Source: Acidobacteriota bacterium (GTDB lineage: Bacteria > Acidobacteriota > Terriglobia > Bryobacterales > Bryobacteraceae). From it: DNA of 64,000 nt. Location: the NCBI GenBank assembly GCA_014584705.1, contig JACTMJ010000022.1:62001-126000 (forward strand). Reading direction: 5' to 3'. Position 1 is the stretch's first letter; every line of letters begins with the position of its first letter. Positions 30,201 through 38,928 of this stretch are shown piece by piece. The notes under the pieces are model-generated. The model searched no databases and was not told the origin of the DNA. It worked only from the letters and a program-made list of their open reading frames with translations. Both the position numbers and the translations under genes were made by a program.

Positions 30201-30234
30201 AAAAAGCCCGCGCCGTCGGGCAGACGGCGCGGGC
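30201..30234 (-). terminator. Rho-independent terminator for the receptor gene
   Basis: A perfect 12-bp stem pairs 30206-30217 with 30223-30234 (loop GGGCA) and is preceded on the + strand by AAAAA. On the minus strand this is a strong GC hairpin plus a T tract, 26 bases past the receptor stop. It may also stop the helicase transcript coming from the other side. Confidence 0.92.
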
Positions 30235-30259
30235 AAAGGCACAACGAACTTCGCTTCCG

Positions 30260-33200
30260 TTAGAAGACGACCTTCAGCGAAAGCTGCCAGGAACGAGGGC
30301 TGTCCTGCCCGGTAATCGTTCCCCAGGCCGCGCTGGTCGGATCCGTGTTCGGGTTCGACAGGTTCGGATGGTTCATCGCGTTGAAGGTCTCGGCCCGGAA
30401 CTGGGTATTCCAGCGCTCGTTGATCCGGAAATTCTTGATCAGCGAGAAGTCCCAGCGATCCTGGTTCGGCCCGCGGACCGAAGAGAACCGCAGCGGGAAA
30501 CGCCGCAGATTCGATCCCAGCTGCCTTGCCCCAGAGGTTTCGAATCCCGCCGTGGCCGCCGGAACAAACCAGCCATCCACTCCGCGTTCGTCTTTCGATT
30601 TCACAATCGATTTCAGATCTCCGTTGAAGATACGGTTTCCGAAGCCAAGCGGTTCGCCTGACTGGTGCTGATAAATGCCGCCCAACTGCCAGCCGCCCAC
30701 GATGAAATCGAGTGCTTTGTGCAGATCGGTTCCAAAGCGGCGACCGCGGCCAAGCGGGATTTCCCAGATGCCCGAACCCGTAAGCCGGTGGGTCCGGTCA
30801 AGGTTCGAGATGCTTTCATACGGCATCGGGTCCTGCGCGTTCATGAATTCCCGCGCCTCCATGGTCTTTGACCACGTGTACGAAGTCTGAATCGTGAAGG
30901 AATTCGCCAGCCGGCGTTCGATGCGGGTCTGCAGGGAGTGATACCAGGAGTAGCCCGCCGGGTCGCCGATAATCCGGACGCTGGAGAACTCGCTGAACGG
31001 ACGCAGCAGACCGTTACGAGACGTATTCTTCCCGAAAATTGGGTCCAAACCGTAGTATGGATTGGGGAAGCTCTTCCCCAGGAAATTGATCGTATCCTGA
31101 TCGCGCACAGGGGATTTCGAAAGGTATTCTTCCCCGATGTAGTTCAGTTCCCGGTCCACCAGCAGGCGCGTGGTGCGATTCCCGACGTACGACGCTTCGA
31201 TCATGAACAGCATGGGCAGTTCCTGTTGGATGCCGAAGCTCCAGCGCTGCGCGTAGGGGTGCTTCCGCTCCTCATTGAAGAGGTTGATACCCTGCCCGAT
31301 GTTGGTCATCAGGCCCAGGCTCGATTTTGGTGCGGGGATCAGTCCCGTCGGAAACGGGTTCGCATTCGTTGCGATAAAGGTAAGCCCGTTATCGAGCGAA
31401 GCCTGAATGGGCGTCGATTGCGAGAATCCGGTTTGGTTGGTGTTCGAATAATTCACGCCGATAGAAGACGTGAAGATGCCGTAACCTCCGCGGAAAATGG
31501 TTTTCGGTTTCCACTGGTAGGCGAACCCGATGCGAGGCTGGAAGTTGTCCTTCTGGCCTTTCCAGTAGGTACGGCTGTTTCCTCCCACATTGGCGAAGGT
31601 CTGTCCGCCCATCACCTTGAAATCCGCCAGAGGAAGTTCGGGAATTGGGTTCTTCGCGTAATTGGCGCGCGCCGCATCGTTCAGCGGATTCACCGTGTCG
31701 CCGGCAAAACCGATGGCCGCACGGTCAAACCGCTCGGTGATCGGCGTTTCCAGTTCCCAGCGCAAACCCAGATTCAGAGTCAGTTTCCTCGTCACCTTCC
31801 AATCGTCGTGCACATAGAGCGCGAAGTATTTGTCCTGCTCTACATAGGAATCCGTCACGGACATGGATCCCGCCGGAATCCCCATCAGCATCGCCGCGAG
31901 CGTGCCTCCGAGGGTTGGATTCGCCGAAGTATCGCTCGCTCTCGTGTAGGTCGCGTTGTAGTTGTATTGCGGAGAGAGTGACGTTCCATAACGGTTCCGG
32001 CTCTCCCTGTAGACCCGGAACTCCGGCCCGAAACGGATGTTATGGTTGCCATGCATCTTCGTGAAGTTGGCAAGGAAGGTGTTCGTTGTCGATGCCGTAT
32101 ATCCGTCCTGAGACTCCCATGGCGCGATGGCGGTGAAGGGAGCCAGGTCGATCCGGGGAAGCGTCGCGATCGATGGATTCTGGCTCAGTGCGATGGTCTG
32201 GGCCGACAAGCCCAGCTTCGACAAATCCGCACCCTGGGACGTACGCCGCTCCGGGAAATCCTGGAAGGTCAACCCATAGCGGAAGTTCATCAGGAACGAC
32301 GGCGAAATGACATACACATCGTCGAAGGCAAGGCCCTTATTGTTTCGGTTCAGGATGACGCCGTTGGTGTCGTTGTTAAACGAACGATTCTTATCCTCTT
32401 CCCAGAAATCCCGGTGGAGCCGCAGGAACACGCGGTGATTGTCGTTGAAGGCGTGATCGATGCGCGCAATCCAAACCCAGTAATCTTCCAACGCCTTGCC
32501 GGACCGATAGTGATTGTTCCGGAAGTCCCTCGTGCCCGGTTGATTCGGGGTGGGATAGAGGTTCACGAAGTTCATCCCGACAGGATCGAGTTGGGCCTTC
32601 GGAATGATATTATTCGGGATCGCCGTGCGCACGTAGCTGCCATTCTGCAAGCGCGTGCTGAAGGGGTCGTAGATCTGATAAGCCCCGCCCAGCGCGTAAT
32701 ACTCTGAGAGGTCGCCTTCGTGCATCTTCGCCGTAGGCACCGAAGAAAGGATGTTGCCGCCCGAAGACGGATTGCCAAACTTGTTGGCTTCGTAAGCGAA
32801 AAACCAGAAACTCCTATTCCGGCCGTCGTAGAACTTGGGAATGAAGATCGGCGCACCGGCCGATGCACCGTAGCGGTTGTCCTGGTAAATCGAGATCTTC
32901 TGGCCCGAGCGGTTCTGGAAGATGTCCGGCGCATCGAGCGCGGAATGGCGGAACCATTCGTGCGCTTCGCCGTGCAGTTCGTTCGTTCCGGATTTCGTCG
33001 ACACGTTCACCGTCGAACCCATGGTGTGACCCAGCGACGCGTCGAAAGCGGAGGTCTGCACTTTGAACTCGCTGATGGCTGTGGACGGGGGCGAAAATGC
33101 GACGCGGGGAGCCGTGCCGTCTGAATAGGTGTTCGATACACCGTCAATCGAAAACTCATTCTGGTTGTTGCCACCGCCGTCCGTGGAGAACTGGGAGGGA

Positions 33201-33748
33201 GCAGAGTTGAATCCCGCCTTGCGGAGCCGGAGGTTAGTGCCGTTCACGGTGCCGGGTGCAAGATGCACCAGGTCCATCGCGTTGCCCGCGAACTGAGGCA
33301 GTTCAAGTACGCGCCGCTCGTCGATCACCTGGCCGAGCGAGGCCTCGGCGGTGGAGAGCAGTGGCGTCGTGCTGGTGACTTCAATCGATTCCGTCACGCT
33401 GCCCACGGTGAGATCCACGTTTACTTCCACGCTGTCGTTGATGCGAACCTGAATCCCCGGACGGATCCACTTCTTAAACCCGGTCATCTCCACCGACAGG
33501 GTGTAAGTGCCCGGAATCAGATAGGGCAACACAAAGTTGCCGCTTGCGTTCGCCTTGGCCGCTGCCACGACACCGGTATTCTCGTTTGTAATGCGGACTT
33601 CCGCATCCGGAATCACGGATCCGCTCTCGTCGGAAACTCTCCCGAGTACCGTGCCGCGCGCGTCCTGCGCGGTTGCTTGTGTCACGTGTGCGGCCAGATA
33701 AATCAAGACCGCGATGAGTGCTATCAAGACCCGTTGCGTTGATCTCAT
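30260..33748 (-). CDS. TonB-dependent-receptor-like outer-membrane protein with carboxypeptidase-regulatory domain
   Basis: A 1162-residue outer-membrane protein of the Oar-like group abundant in Solibacter-type Acidobacteria. The order is a signal peptide (…VLIALIAVLIYLAAHVTQATAQ), an Ig-like carboxypeptidase-regulatory domain (…GTVLGRVSDESGSVIPDAEVRI…GNFVLPYLIPGTYTLSVEMTGFK…), a plug domain (…STAEASLGQVIDERRVLELP…), and a long beta-barrel ending in Phe (…LSLKVVF). It probably imports oligosaccharides or other large solutes. ATG 33748 is chosen because GGAG precedes it and the signal peptide then begins MRSTQR; an upstream TTG at 33784 would add 12 residues. An operator-like palindrome lies ~155 bases upstream. 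Confidence 0.93.
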   Translation of the reverse strand: MRSTQRVLIALIAVLIYLAAHVTQATAQDARGTVLGRVSDESGSVIPDAEVRITNENTGVVAAAKANASGNFVLPYLIPGTYTLSVEMTGFKKWIRPGIQVRINDSVEVNVDLTVGSVTESIEVTSTTPLLSTAEASLGQVIDERRVLELPQFAGNAMDLVHLAPGTVNGTNLRLRKAGFNSAPSQFSTDGGGNNQNEFSIDGVSNTYSDGTAPRVAFSPPSTAISEFKVQTSAFDASLGHTMGSTVNVSTKSGTNELHGEAHEWFRHSALDAPDIFQNRSGQKISIYQDNRYGASAGAPIFIPKFYDGRNRSFWFFAYEANKFGNPSSGGNILSSVPTAKMHEGDLSEYYALGGAYQIYDPFSTRLQNGSYVRTAIPNNIIPKAQLDPVGMNFVNLYPTPNQPGTRDFRNNHYRSGKALEDYWVWIARIDHAFNDNHRVFLRLHRDFWEEDKNRSFNNDTNGVILNRNNKGLAFDDVYVISPSFLMNFRYGLTFQDFPERRTSQGADLSKLGLSAQTIALSQNPSIATLPRIDLAPFTAIAPWESQDGYTASTTNTFLANFTKMHGNHNIRFGPEFRVYRESRNRYGTSLSPQYNYNATYTRASDTSANPTLGGTLAAMLMGIPAGSMSVTDSYVEQDKYFALYVHDDWKVTRKLTLNLGLRWELETPITERFDRAAIGFAGDTVNPLNDAARANYAKNPIPELPLADFKVMGGQTFANVGGNSRTYWKGQKDNFQPRIGFAYQWKPKTIFRGGYGIFTSSIGVNYSNTNQTGFSQSTPIQASLDNGLTFIATNANPFPTGLIPAPKSSLGLMTNIGQGINLFNEERKHPYAQRWSFGIQQELPMLFMIEASYVGNRTTRLLVDRELNYIGEEYLSKSPVRDQDTINFLGKSFPNPYYGLDPIFGKNTSRNGLLRPFSEFSSVRIIGDPAGYSWYHSLQTRIERRLANSFTIQTSYTWSKTMEAREFMNAQDPMPYESISNLDRTHRLTGSGIWEIPLGRGRRFGTDLHKALDFIVGGWQLGGIYQHQSGEPLGFGNRIFNGDLKSIVKSKDERGVDGWFVPAATAGFETSGARQLGSNLRRFPLRFSSVRGPNQDRWDFSLIKNFRINERWNTQFRAETFNAMNHPNLSNPNTDPTSAAWGTITGQDSPRSWQLSLKVVF

Positions 33749-33900
33749 CCTCTTAATCTCCAATGTGAAATCGGCTTGTTCCAATGAGGAACGAACCGCA
33801 ATCCCTGAAGGGGTCTTGCCGATAATATCAGTTGCGGACCTTGACGTGTTAAATTCTCAGAGAAATAAAATCGCGAATTCTGGAAGAAATCTACTAAAAA

Positions 33901-33914
33901 TGGAAGCGCTTCCG
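33901..33914. promoter_or_regulatory. LacI-family-type operator palindrome
   Basis: GGAAGCGCTTCC at 33902-33913 is a perfect 12-bp palindrome with the central CG typical of LacI/GalR-family sites (TGGAAGCGCTTCCG). It lies about 155 bases upstream of the receptor start, as expected for a sugar-responsive operator. No LacI-family gene is in the window. Confidence 0.5.
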
Positions 33915-33940
33915 GAGAGCCATTCGGAGCCCTCCGGAAG
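33909..33940. repeat. Inverted repeat, 9-bp arms
   Basis: CTTCCGGAG (33909-33917) and CTCCGGAAG (33932-33940) are exact inverted copies separated by 14 bases, overlapping the LacI-like palindrome. This could be a second operator half or a hairpin in a leader transcript. Confidence 0.5.
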
Positions 33941-34092
33941 AAAGCGGACAAACGATTGATTTGCCTTGTAAGATCGCAAGGGACGCGCCAAAGCTAAATC
34001 CACGAAATAATAATGCACATTTATACTTGAAATAATTAATTTTAGTTAAAGCACATCCTTTGGCTACCTGAAAAGGAATCTGGTTAAATAAT

Positions 34093-34292
34093 TCAGGATT
34101 TCCCAAGGATTTGGTTCACACGAGAGATCACCTCGAAGGCATCCGCCACATAGACGGCATCGGCTTTCCCTCGAGCCCATCCGCAATTGGCATCCAAGTG
34201 TACGGCGTGGCGCTTGTGGCGCGCGAAGGGCTGGCGCATTGCTTGGGGATGCGCGGGTGGCCGGATGCTCCCGGTGCATGAGTACCGCGGGG
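34093..34292 (-). pseudogene. Possible C-terminal remnant of an unidentified gene
   Basis: On the minus strand, a frame ending at the TGA at 34093-34095 reads as convincing protein: …HLDANCGWARGKADAVYVADAF… then EVISRVNQILGKS. The stretch has no start and no matching upstream domain; further upstream it becomes Arg/Pro-rich nonsense before reaching the sulfatase stop. It may be the tail of a gene lost by deletion downstream of the sulfatase. I do not recognise the family, and chance cannot be excluded. Confidence 0.3.
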
Positions 34293-34345
34293 AATTCGCC
34301 CGTCTCCCCGCGGCCCCGGGTCTGGTTTGTTTGGCGTTCCCTCGC

Positions 34346-35908
34346 CTAGATTTTCTTGGGCGGCGGCGCCTCTACGTAGGACGACTCCTTCGGCTGTTCA
34401 TTGGCGAACTGGTCGTCGTCCTTCACTTCCTTCTTGAGCGCATAGAGACGCTCCTTCAGCTTGGCGACGGTATCCTGCGCTTTGGGGTCGCTGTAAATGT
34501 TGTTCATTTCGTGGGGATCGGCTACGAGGTCGTAGCACTCCCACTGATCTTTCTTCCAGAAGTAGATCAGCTTGTGCGTGGCGGTGCGAATCCCATAGTG
34601 CGCTCTCGTGTTGTGATCGCCGGGATCGTGGTAGTAGCGGTAATACATGGCATCCCGCCAGTCGGCGGGCGTCGTACCCTTCCAGATCGGCACCATACTG
34701 CGGCCTTGCATATCCGCGGGGACGGCCGCTCCGGCGAGATCCAGAAACGTGGGAGCAAAATCGCAGTTGATCCCGATGGCATCGGACGTCCCTTTCGCGG
34801 GAATCGTGCCAGGCCACCGCACCAGGAAGGGCATGCGCAGGGATTCTTCATACATGAAGCGTTTGTCGTACATGCCGTGCTCCCCGAGGAAGAAGCCCTG
34901 GTCGCTCGTGTAGATGACCACCGTATTCTCCCGGAGCCCGTTGGCGTCCAGCCAATCCAGCATGCGGCCCACGTTATCGTCCACGCTTTGGACGACGGCG
35001 AGGTAGTCCTGCATGTAGCGCTGGTATTTCCAATCCTCCAGTTCCTTGCCCTTCAGCGTCTTCTTCGCACCGTCGATCTCGAGTTCCACCTCGGTCGGCT
35101 TCACCTGCAACCACTCGCGGCGCGCGGCGCCTTCGAGGTTTGCGGGAGGGGTAAGCTTAAGATCCCGCCGGGTCATATCGCGAAACACGGATTGCTGCTG
35201 TTCGCGGATGGCATCGGTCCGCGTGGCATAGTCGTCGCGCAGGTTTTCCGGTTCCGGGATATGTTTGTTCTCAAACATCTTCCGGTGCTTTTCGTCCGGC
35301 TCCCAGCTTCGATGCGGCGCTTTGTGGTGGGACATCACGAAGAACGGCTTATCCGCGGGCCGGTTCTTGATGGCGTCGATCGTGATATCCGTGGTGACAT
35401 CGGTAACGTAGCCGGGGTAGGTTTGTGAACCGTCCTTATCGTAGAGAACCGGGTTGTGATAGATGCCCTGGCCGGGAAGAATATTCCAATAGTCGAAGCC
35501 CGTGGGGTTGCTGCCCAGGTGCCACTTGCCGATCATGGCCGTGTGGTAACCCGCCGTCTGCAAGAGTTTCGCGACGGTGGGTTGCGAGCCGTCGAAACGG
35601 TTGAAGACCGGCACGCCGTTGAGATGGCTGTACTTGCCCGTAAGGATGGTGGCGCGGCTCGGCGTGCAGATGGAGTTGGTGGCGAAGACCCGGTCCATTC
35701 GCATGCCTTCACTCGCGAGGCGGTCCATGTGGGGCGTTTCGTTCACCTTGCTGCCGTAACAGCTCATGGCGTACGAAGAATGGTCGTCCGTCATGATGAA
35801 GAGGATATTCGGCCTCTTGGCTCCCGCTGCCGGCTTGCAGGACGAAGCGGTCAGGGAAAGGCCCGCAAGCGAGGCCAGCAACATTTCGCGGCGTGAGATG
35901 GCTTTCAT
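34346..35908 (-). CDS. Exported sulfatase (Cys-type, formylglycine-dependent)
   Basis: A 520-residue arylsulfatase-family enzyme removing sulfate esters, probably from polysaccharides. The N-terminus MKAISRREMLLASLAG with TASSC at 20-24 suggests Tat export and possibly a lipid anchor. Key residues are the metal ligands in FIMTDDHSS (D41, D42), the modification motif C81-T-P-S-R with the catalytic Cys, …GKWHLGSNP… and …YTSDQGFFLGEHG… for the second metal site. ATG 35908 has GAGGGG 5 bases before it; a longer frame exists upstream but lacks a signal. It follows the epimerase gene by 38 bases on the same strand. The maturation enzyme is probably the radical SAM protein at 5634-6812. Confidence 0.94.
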   Translation of the reverse strand: MKAISRREMLLASLAGLSLTASSCKPAAGAKRPNILFIMTDDHSSYAMSCYGSKVNETPHMDRLASEGMRMDRVFATNSICTPSRATILTGKYSHLNGVPVFNRFDGSQPTVAKLLQTAGYHTAMIGKWHLGSNPTGFDYWNILPGQGIYHNPVLYDKDGSQTYPGYVTDVTTDITIDAIKNRPADKPFFVMSHHKAPHRSWEPDEKHRKMFENKHIPEPENLRDDYATRTDAIREQQQSVFRDMTRRDLKLTPPANLEGAARREWLQVKPTEVELEIDGAKKTLKGKELEDWKYQRYMQDYLAVVQSVDDNVGRMLDWLDANGLRENTVVIYTSDQGFFLGEHGMYDKRFMYEESLRMPFLVRWPGTIPAKGTSDAIGINCDFAPTFLDLAGAAVPADMQGRSMVPIWKGTTPADWRDAMYYRYYHDPGDHNTRAHYGIRTATHKLIYFWKKDQWECYDLVADPHEMNNIYSDPKAQDTVAKLKERLYALKKEVKDDDQFANEQPKESSYVEAPPPKKI

Positions 35909-35946
35909 AATGCCCCTCATCATATACCGCGAACCGTGGGGGCGTG

Positions 35947-37290
35947 TCAGACGCGTGCTTCCAGGCTCCGCAGTCGCTGCATGCACTCGATCATCGCCCG
36001 GCCGTTGTGATACCCGGCCTTCCAGTTATGGGCTTTATCCCCGCCGGAGACGGTAGCATCGGGAACACGGGCGCGCCACTCCCCGGACTCCCGGTCCACG
36101 AGCTTCGTCTTCGCCAGATCCCAGGTTTGCTCGAAGACGTTCAGGAAGCGCTGCCGGCCGGTCAATGCAAACATCGTGAGCGCGCTCACCAGCACCTCGG
36201 ACTGCACCCACCAGGATTTCTCCCGGTTGGATGCGGGGGCGCCCGGCTCCCCCGCATAGAAGAGCCCGCCCTCAGCGGGGTCGTATCCGTGAGCGAAGGC
36301 ATACTCCCATAGCGCGGAAAAGAGGTCGCGGAGCGGATAGCTGGAGTGGCCCAGCGCCCGGTTGGCATCGGCGAGCAGCCAGACATTCTCAATGTCGTGG
36401 CCGTAGGACACATGCCCGTTTGCGCCGTCGGTGATCGGCGTCCAATCCCGCTCGTACTTATCCGTGCAAGCGCCCAGGTGCTTCCGCACGACGGCGCTGC
36501 TTTGGATTTGCACCAGTTCTTCGAGGCGGCCGCGCGTGTGCGGCCGATCCTTGGCATCCAGGTAGGTCGTGAACGCCTCCAGCAAATGGAGGTGCGTATT
36601 CATGAGCTTCCTGTGCGACGGCCCCATATAGCCTACTGTGCCTTTCGGTGGCTTCTTCCAATCGCGTTCAAAGAACTCCTCATAGCCGCCATAGGTTTTG
36701 TCGTAGGCCCGGCTCTCCAGGAGTTCGACTAACTGGTCCGCCAGCGTGAGAGGCTCCTGTTCCCCGCTGGCGCGGTGGTATTCGGCGAGGGCGTAGAGGG
36801 CAAAACTCTGGCCGTAGAGGTGCTTCGCGGGCATCGGAACCTTGCCCGCGGCGGGGTCCAGCATCCAATAGAATCCGCCATGCTCGGCATCCCACATGCG
36901 GTCTCTCAGAAAGTGGAAGCCGTGTCGCGCGGCGGCCAGCAGATCCTCGCGGGCAGGCAGCCCCTGACCATCGAAATCGTTGCGGCTGGCCCGAGAAAAG
37001 AGCCAGAGCGTGCGAGCCTGGGTGACGATGGCTTTCGTGTTCTCCGCCTTGCGCTTGCCCGCCTCGTCGAAGTGCATGTAATAGCCGCCATGCTCGCGAT
37101 CGATCGACTTTTCCAGCCAGAAGCGCAGGATGTTGTCTCGCAGGACCTCGTTCAGTTCGCGCCGCCATGCTCGCGATCTTGCGCCGCTGAACGGGCGGCC
37201 CTCCTGGGCGACCGCGTGACCTTTCCCGGCGAGAGTGCCAAGCGAAGCCAAGCCCGCCGCGCGACTCAGCCACCGCCTCCGTGTCTCCAT
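35947..37290 (-). CDS. Exported N-acylglucosamine 2-epimerase (AGE) family protein
   Basis: A 447-residue (alpha/alpha)6-barrel protein of the AGE/cellobiose-2-epimerase family. The Tat-like signal METRRRWLSRAAGLASLGTLAG precedes …RFWLEKSIDREHGGYYMHFDEAGK…. Further marks are …KAIVTQARTLWLFSR…, …EHGGFYWMLDPAAGK…, …THLHLLEAFTTYL… with the family histidine, and …VSYGHDIENVWLL…WWVQSE…. These active-site histidines match the epimerases. AGAGGAGGTG before the ATG is a strong ribosome site. It is the first gene of a two-gene unit with the sulfatase. Export is unusual for this family, so it may act on oligosaccharides in the periplasm. Confidence 0.85.
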   Translation of the reverse strand: METRRRWLSRAAGLASLGTLAGKGHAVAQEGRPFSGARSRAWRRELNEVLRDNILRFWLEKSIDREHGGYYMHFDEAGKRKAENTKAIVTQARTLWLFSRASRNDFDGQGLPAREDLLAAARHGFHFLRDRMWDAEHGGFYWMLDPAAGKVPMPAKHLYGQSFALYALAEYHRASGEQEPLTLADQLVELLESRAYDKTYGGYEEFFERDWKKPPKGTVGYMGPSHRKLMNTHLHLLEAFTTYLDAKDRPHTRGRLEELVQIQSSAVVRKHLGACTDKYERDWTPITDGANGHVSYGHDIENVWLLADANRALGHSSYPLRDLFSALWEYAFAHGYDPAEGGLFYAGEPGAPASNREKSWWVQSEVLVSALTMFALTGRQRFLNVFEQTWDLAKTKLVDRESGEWRARVPDATVSGGDKAHNWKAGYHNGRAMIECMQRLRSLEARV

Positions 37291-37338
37291 TCCGCACCTC
37301 CTCCGCGCTTAGCCTGCCTAATGATACACTCATGCGTT

Positions 37339-38109
37339 ATGCCGCAAAGAGGCCTCCGCGCCGAGCTGATCGCCGAGTTTATCGGCACCGCGATTTTGAT
37401 GCTTTTTGGCCAGGGAGTGGTGGCGATGGTGCAGCTTTTCGGCACCGGCGTCCCCGGCGAGGTCGTCAAGGGCGGCTTCACCAACATCGTCCTCGGTTGG
37501 GGCTTGGGGGTAACCTTCGGCATCTATGCCGCGGGCAAGATCTCCGGCGCACACCTGAACCCAGCGGTCACGCTGGCATTTGCCTGCTGGCGGCAGTTCC
37601 CCTGGCGAAAGGTGCTGCCCTACTCCGTGGCACAGGTGGCGGGGGCGTTCCTCTCCTCCGCGCTGGTTTATTGGAACTACCTGCCGGCCTTCGACAAAGT
37701 GGACCCGCTCCGCATGAACACCGCAGGTGTTTTCACGACCTTCCCGGCATTCCCCGAAGTGATACAGGCCGGGTTCCTTGATCAGGTCATCGGGACCGCG
37801 TTGCTGCTCTTTTTGATCTTTGCGCTCGTGGACGAGGACAACCAGCCTTCCGGAATTCTGTCGCCCATACTCATTGGCCTGACCGTCGTGGCCATTGGCA
37901 TTTCGTTCGGGGGCATGCACGGGTACGCGATCAACCCGGCGCGCGACTTCGGCCCGCGCCTGTTCGTAGCTCTGGCCGGGTTCCGCAACAACGGGCTCAC
38001 CGACGGCGGCTACATCTTCTGGGTGCCCATCGTCGCCCCGCTCCTCGGCGGCGTGCTCGGCGGCTGGCTCTACGATGCGGGCATCCGCCGCAATCTCCCG
38101 AGGGCTTAA
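37339..38109 (+). CDS. glpF: Glycerol facilitator / aquaporin (MIP family)
   Basis: A 256-residue six-helix channel with two half-helix NPA motifs: HLNPAVTLA in the first half and YAINPARDFGPR in the second. The Asp after the second NPA is the mark of glycerol-conducting facilitators rather than water-only channels. It should allow passive entry of glycerol and small polyols. The start at 37339 puts the conserved …RAELIAEFIGTAILMLFG… at the N-terminus. It is divergent from the epimerase gene. No glycerol kinase is nearby. Confidence 0.93.
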   Translation: MPQRGLRAELIAEFIGTAILMLFGQGVVAMVQLFGTGVPGEVVKGGFTNIVLGWGLGVTFGIYAAGKISGAHLNPAVTLAFACWRQFPWRKVLPYSVAQVAGAFLSSALVYWNYLPAFDKVDPLRMNTAGVFTTFPAFPEVIQAGFLDQVIGTALLLFLIFALVDEDNQPSGILSPILIGLTVVAIGISFGGMHGYAINPARDFGPRLFVALAGFRNNGLTDGGYIFWVPIVAPLLGGVLGGWLYDAGIRRNLPRA

Positions 38110-38160
38110 CGGATCTCTTCGCGACTCCCTGGCGTGCTACTGTGAGATACTCTCGAAGAT

Positions 38161-38610
38161 ATGGCTCGCAGCGTAAACAAAGTCATGTTGATCGGCAACC
38201 TGGGGCGGGATGCGGAGACCAAGTTCACCCCTTCCGGCCAAGCACGCACCACCTTCAGCATCGCCACTACACGCCAGTGGAAAGACCGCCAGACCGGCGA
38301 GAACAAAGAGCAGACGGATTGGCACAATATCGTCGCCTGGGGCAAGGAGCGGGTGGCGGACTACCTGAAAAAGGGCAAGCAGATCTACGTGGAAGGCCGC
38401 CTCACCACGCGGAGCTATGAGAACAACGAAGGCAAAACGACCTACATCACCGAAGTAATTGCGGACGATATCGTTCTGCTCGGCGGCGGTGGCGACGATG
38501 GCGGGAGCTACTCCGGCGGCCAAGGGCGCCAAAGCCGGGGCGACGACATGGGCGGGCATCACGACCAGTCTTCGAACTTCTCGGCCTCCGACGACGACAT
38601 CCCTTTCTAG
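38161..38610 (+). CDS. ssb: Single-stranded DNA-binding protein
   Basis: A 149-residue protein with the SSB OB-fold (MARSVNKVMLIGNLGRDAE…, …TDWHNIVAWGKERVADYLKKGKQIYVEGRL…), a Gly/Asp-rich linker, and the acidic partner-binding tip DDDIPF at the C-terminus. It coats single-stranded DNA in replication and repair. It stands alone rather than next to rpsF/rpsR, so it may be an additional ssb copy; this cannot be settled from the window. Confidence 0.97.
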   Translation: MARSVNKVMLIGNLGRDAETKFTPSGQARTTFSIATTRQWKDRQTGENKEQTDWHNIVAWGKERVADYLKKGKQIYVEGRLTTRSYENNEGKTTYITEVIADDIVLLGGGGDDGGSYSGGQGRQSRGDDMGGHHDQSSNFSASDDDIPF

Positions 38611-38637
38611 TTGCGGGAATGCGGGCACGCTGCCGCG

Positions 38638-38886
38638 CTACCGGCGGCCCAGCCACCAGAACAGCAGGCTTAGCAGCGCGCTGAGCACAAGACAGGTGAC
38701 TACCGGGAAGTAGAAGGTAGAGGATTGGCCCTTCCACACGATGTCTCCGGGCAGACGCCCGAGCTTCCCGAGGAGGTTCCCGAGCCCAAAGGGCAACCGA
38801 TCCGCAAACAGAAAGAGGAAACCGGCCGCGCTGAGTACGAGACCGAACATGAGCAGCGCGCGGCCCATTTCCTCTTTCATCCCCAT
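38638..38886 (-). CDS. DUF2905 small membrane protein
   Basis: An 82-residue protein with two transmembrane helices flanking the conserved …GKLGRLPGDIVWKGQSSTFYFPVVTCLVLSALLSLLFW… of DUF2905. GGAG lies 8 bases before the ATG. It converges with ssb. The function is unknown; in other genomes this family often neighbours Holliday-junction genes, but those are absent here. Confidence 0.88.
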   Translation of the reverse strand: MGMKEEMGRALLMFGLVLSAAGFLFLFADRLPFGLGNLLGKLGRLPGDIVWKGQSSTFYFPVVTCLVLSALLSLLFWWLGRR

Positions 38887-38928
38887 AGACGCATCTCCCC
38901 GGTTTGGCGGTACAGCCTCCGCACGGCA

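Larger units (their letters stand above)
33749..34345. other. Intergenic region upstream of the receptor gene
   Basis: A 597-base gap. Its left part is the promoter region of the receptor gene and includes the palindromes listed separately. The middle (about 33960-34070) is strongly AT-rich. The right part (about 34093-34290) looks like a coding remnant on the minus strand and is listed separately. No RNA gene was recognised. Confidence 0.55.
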
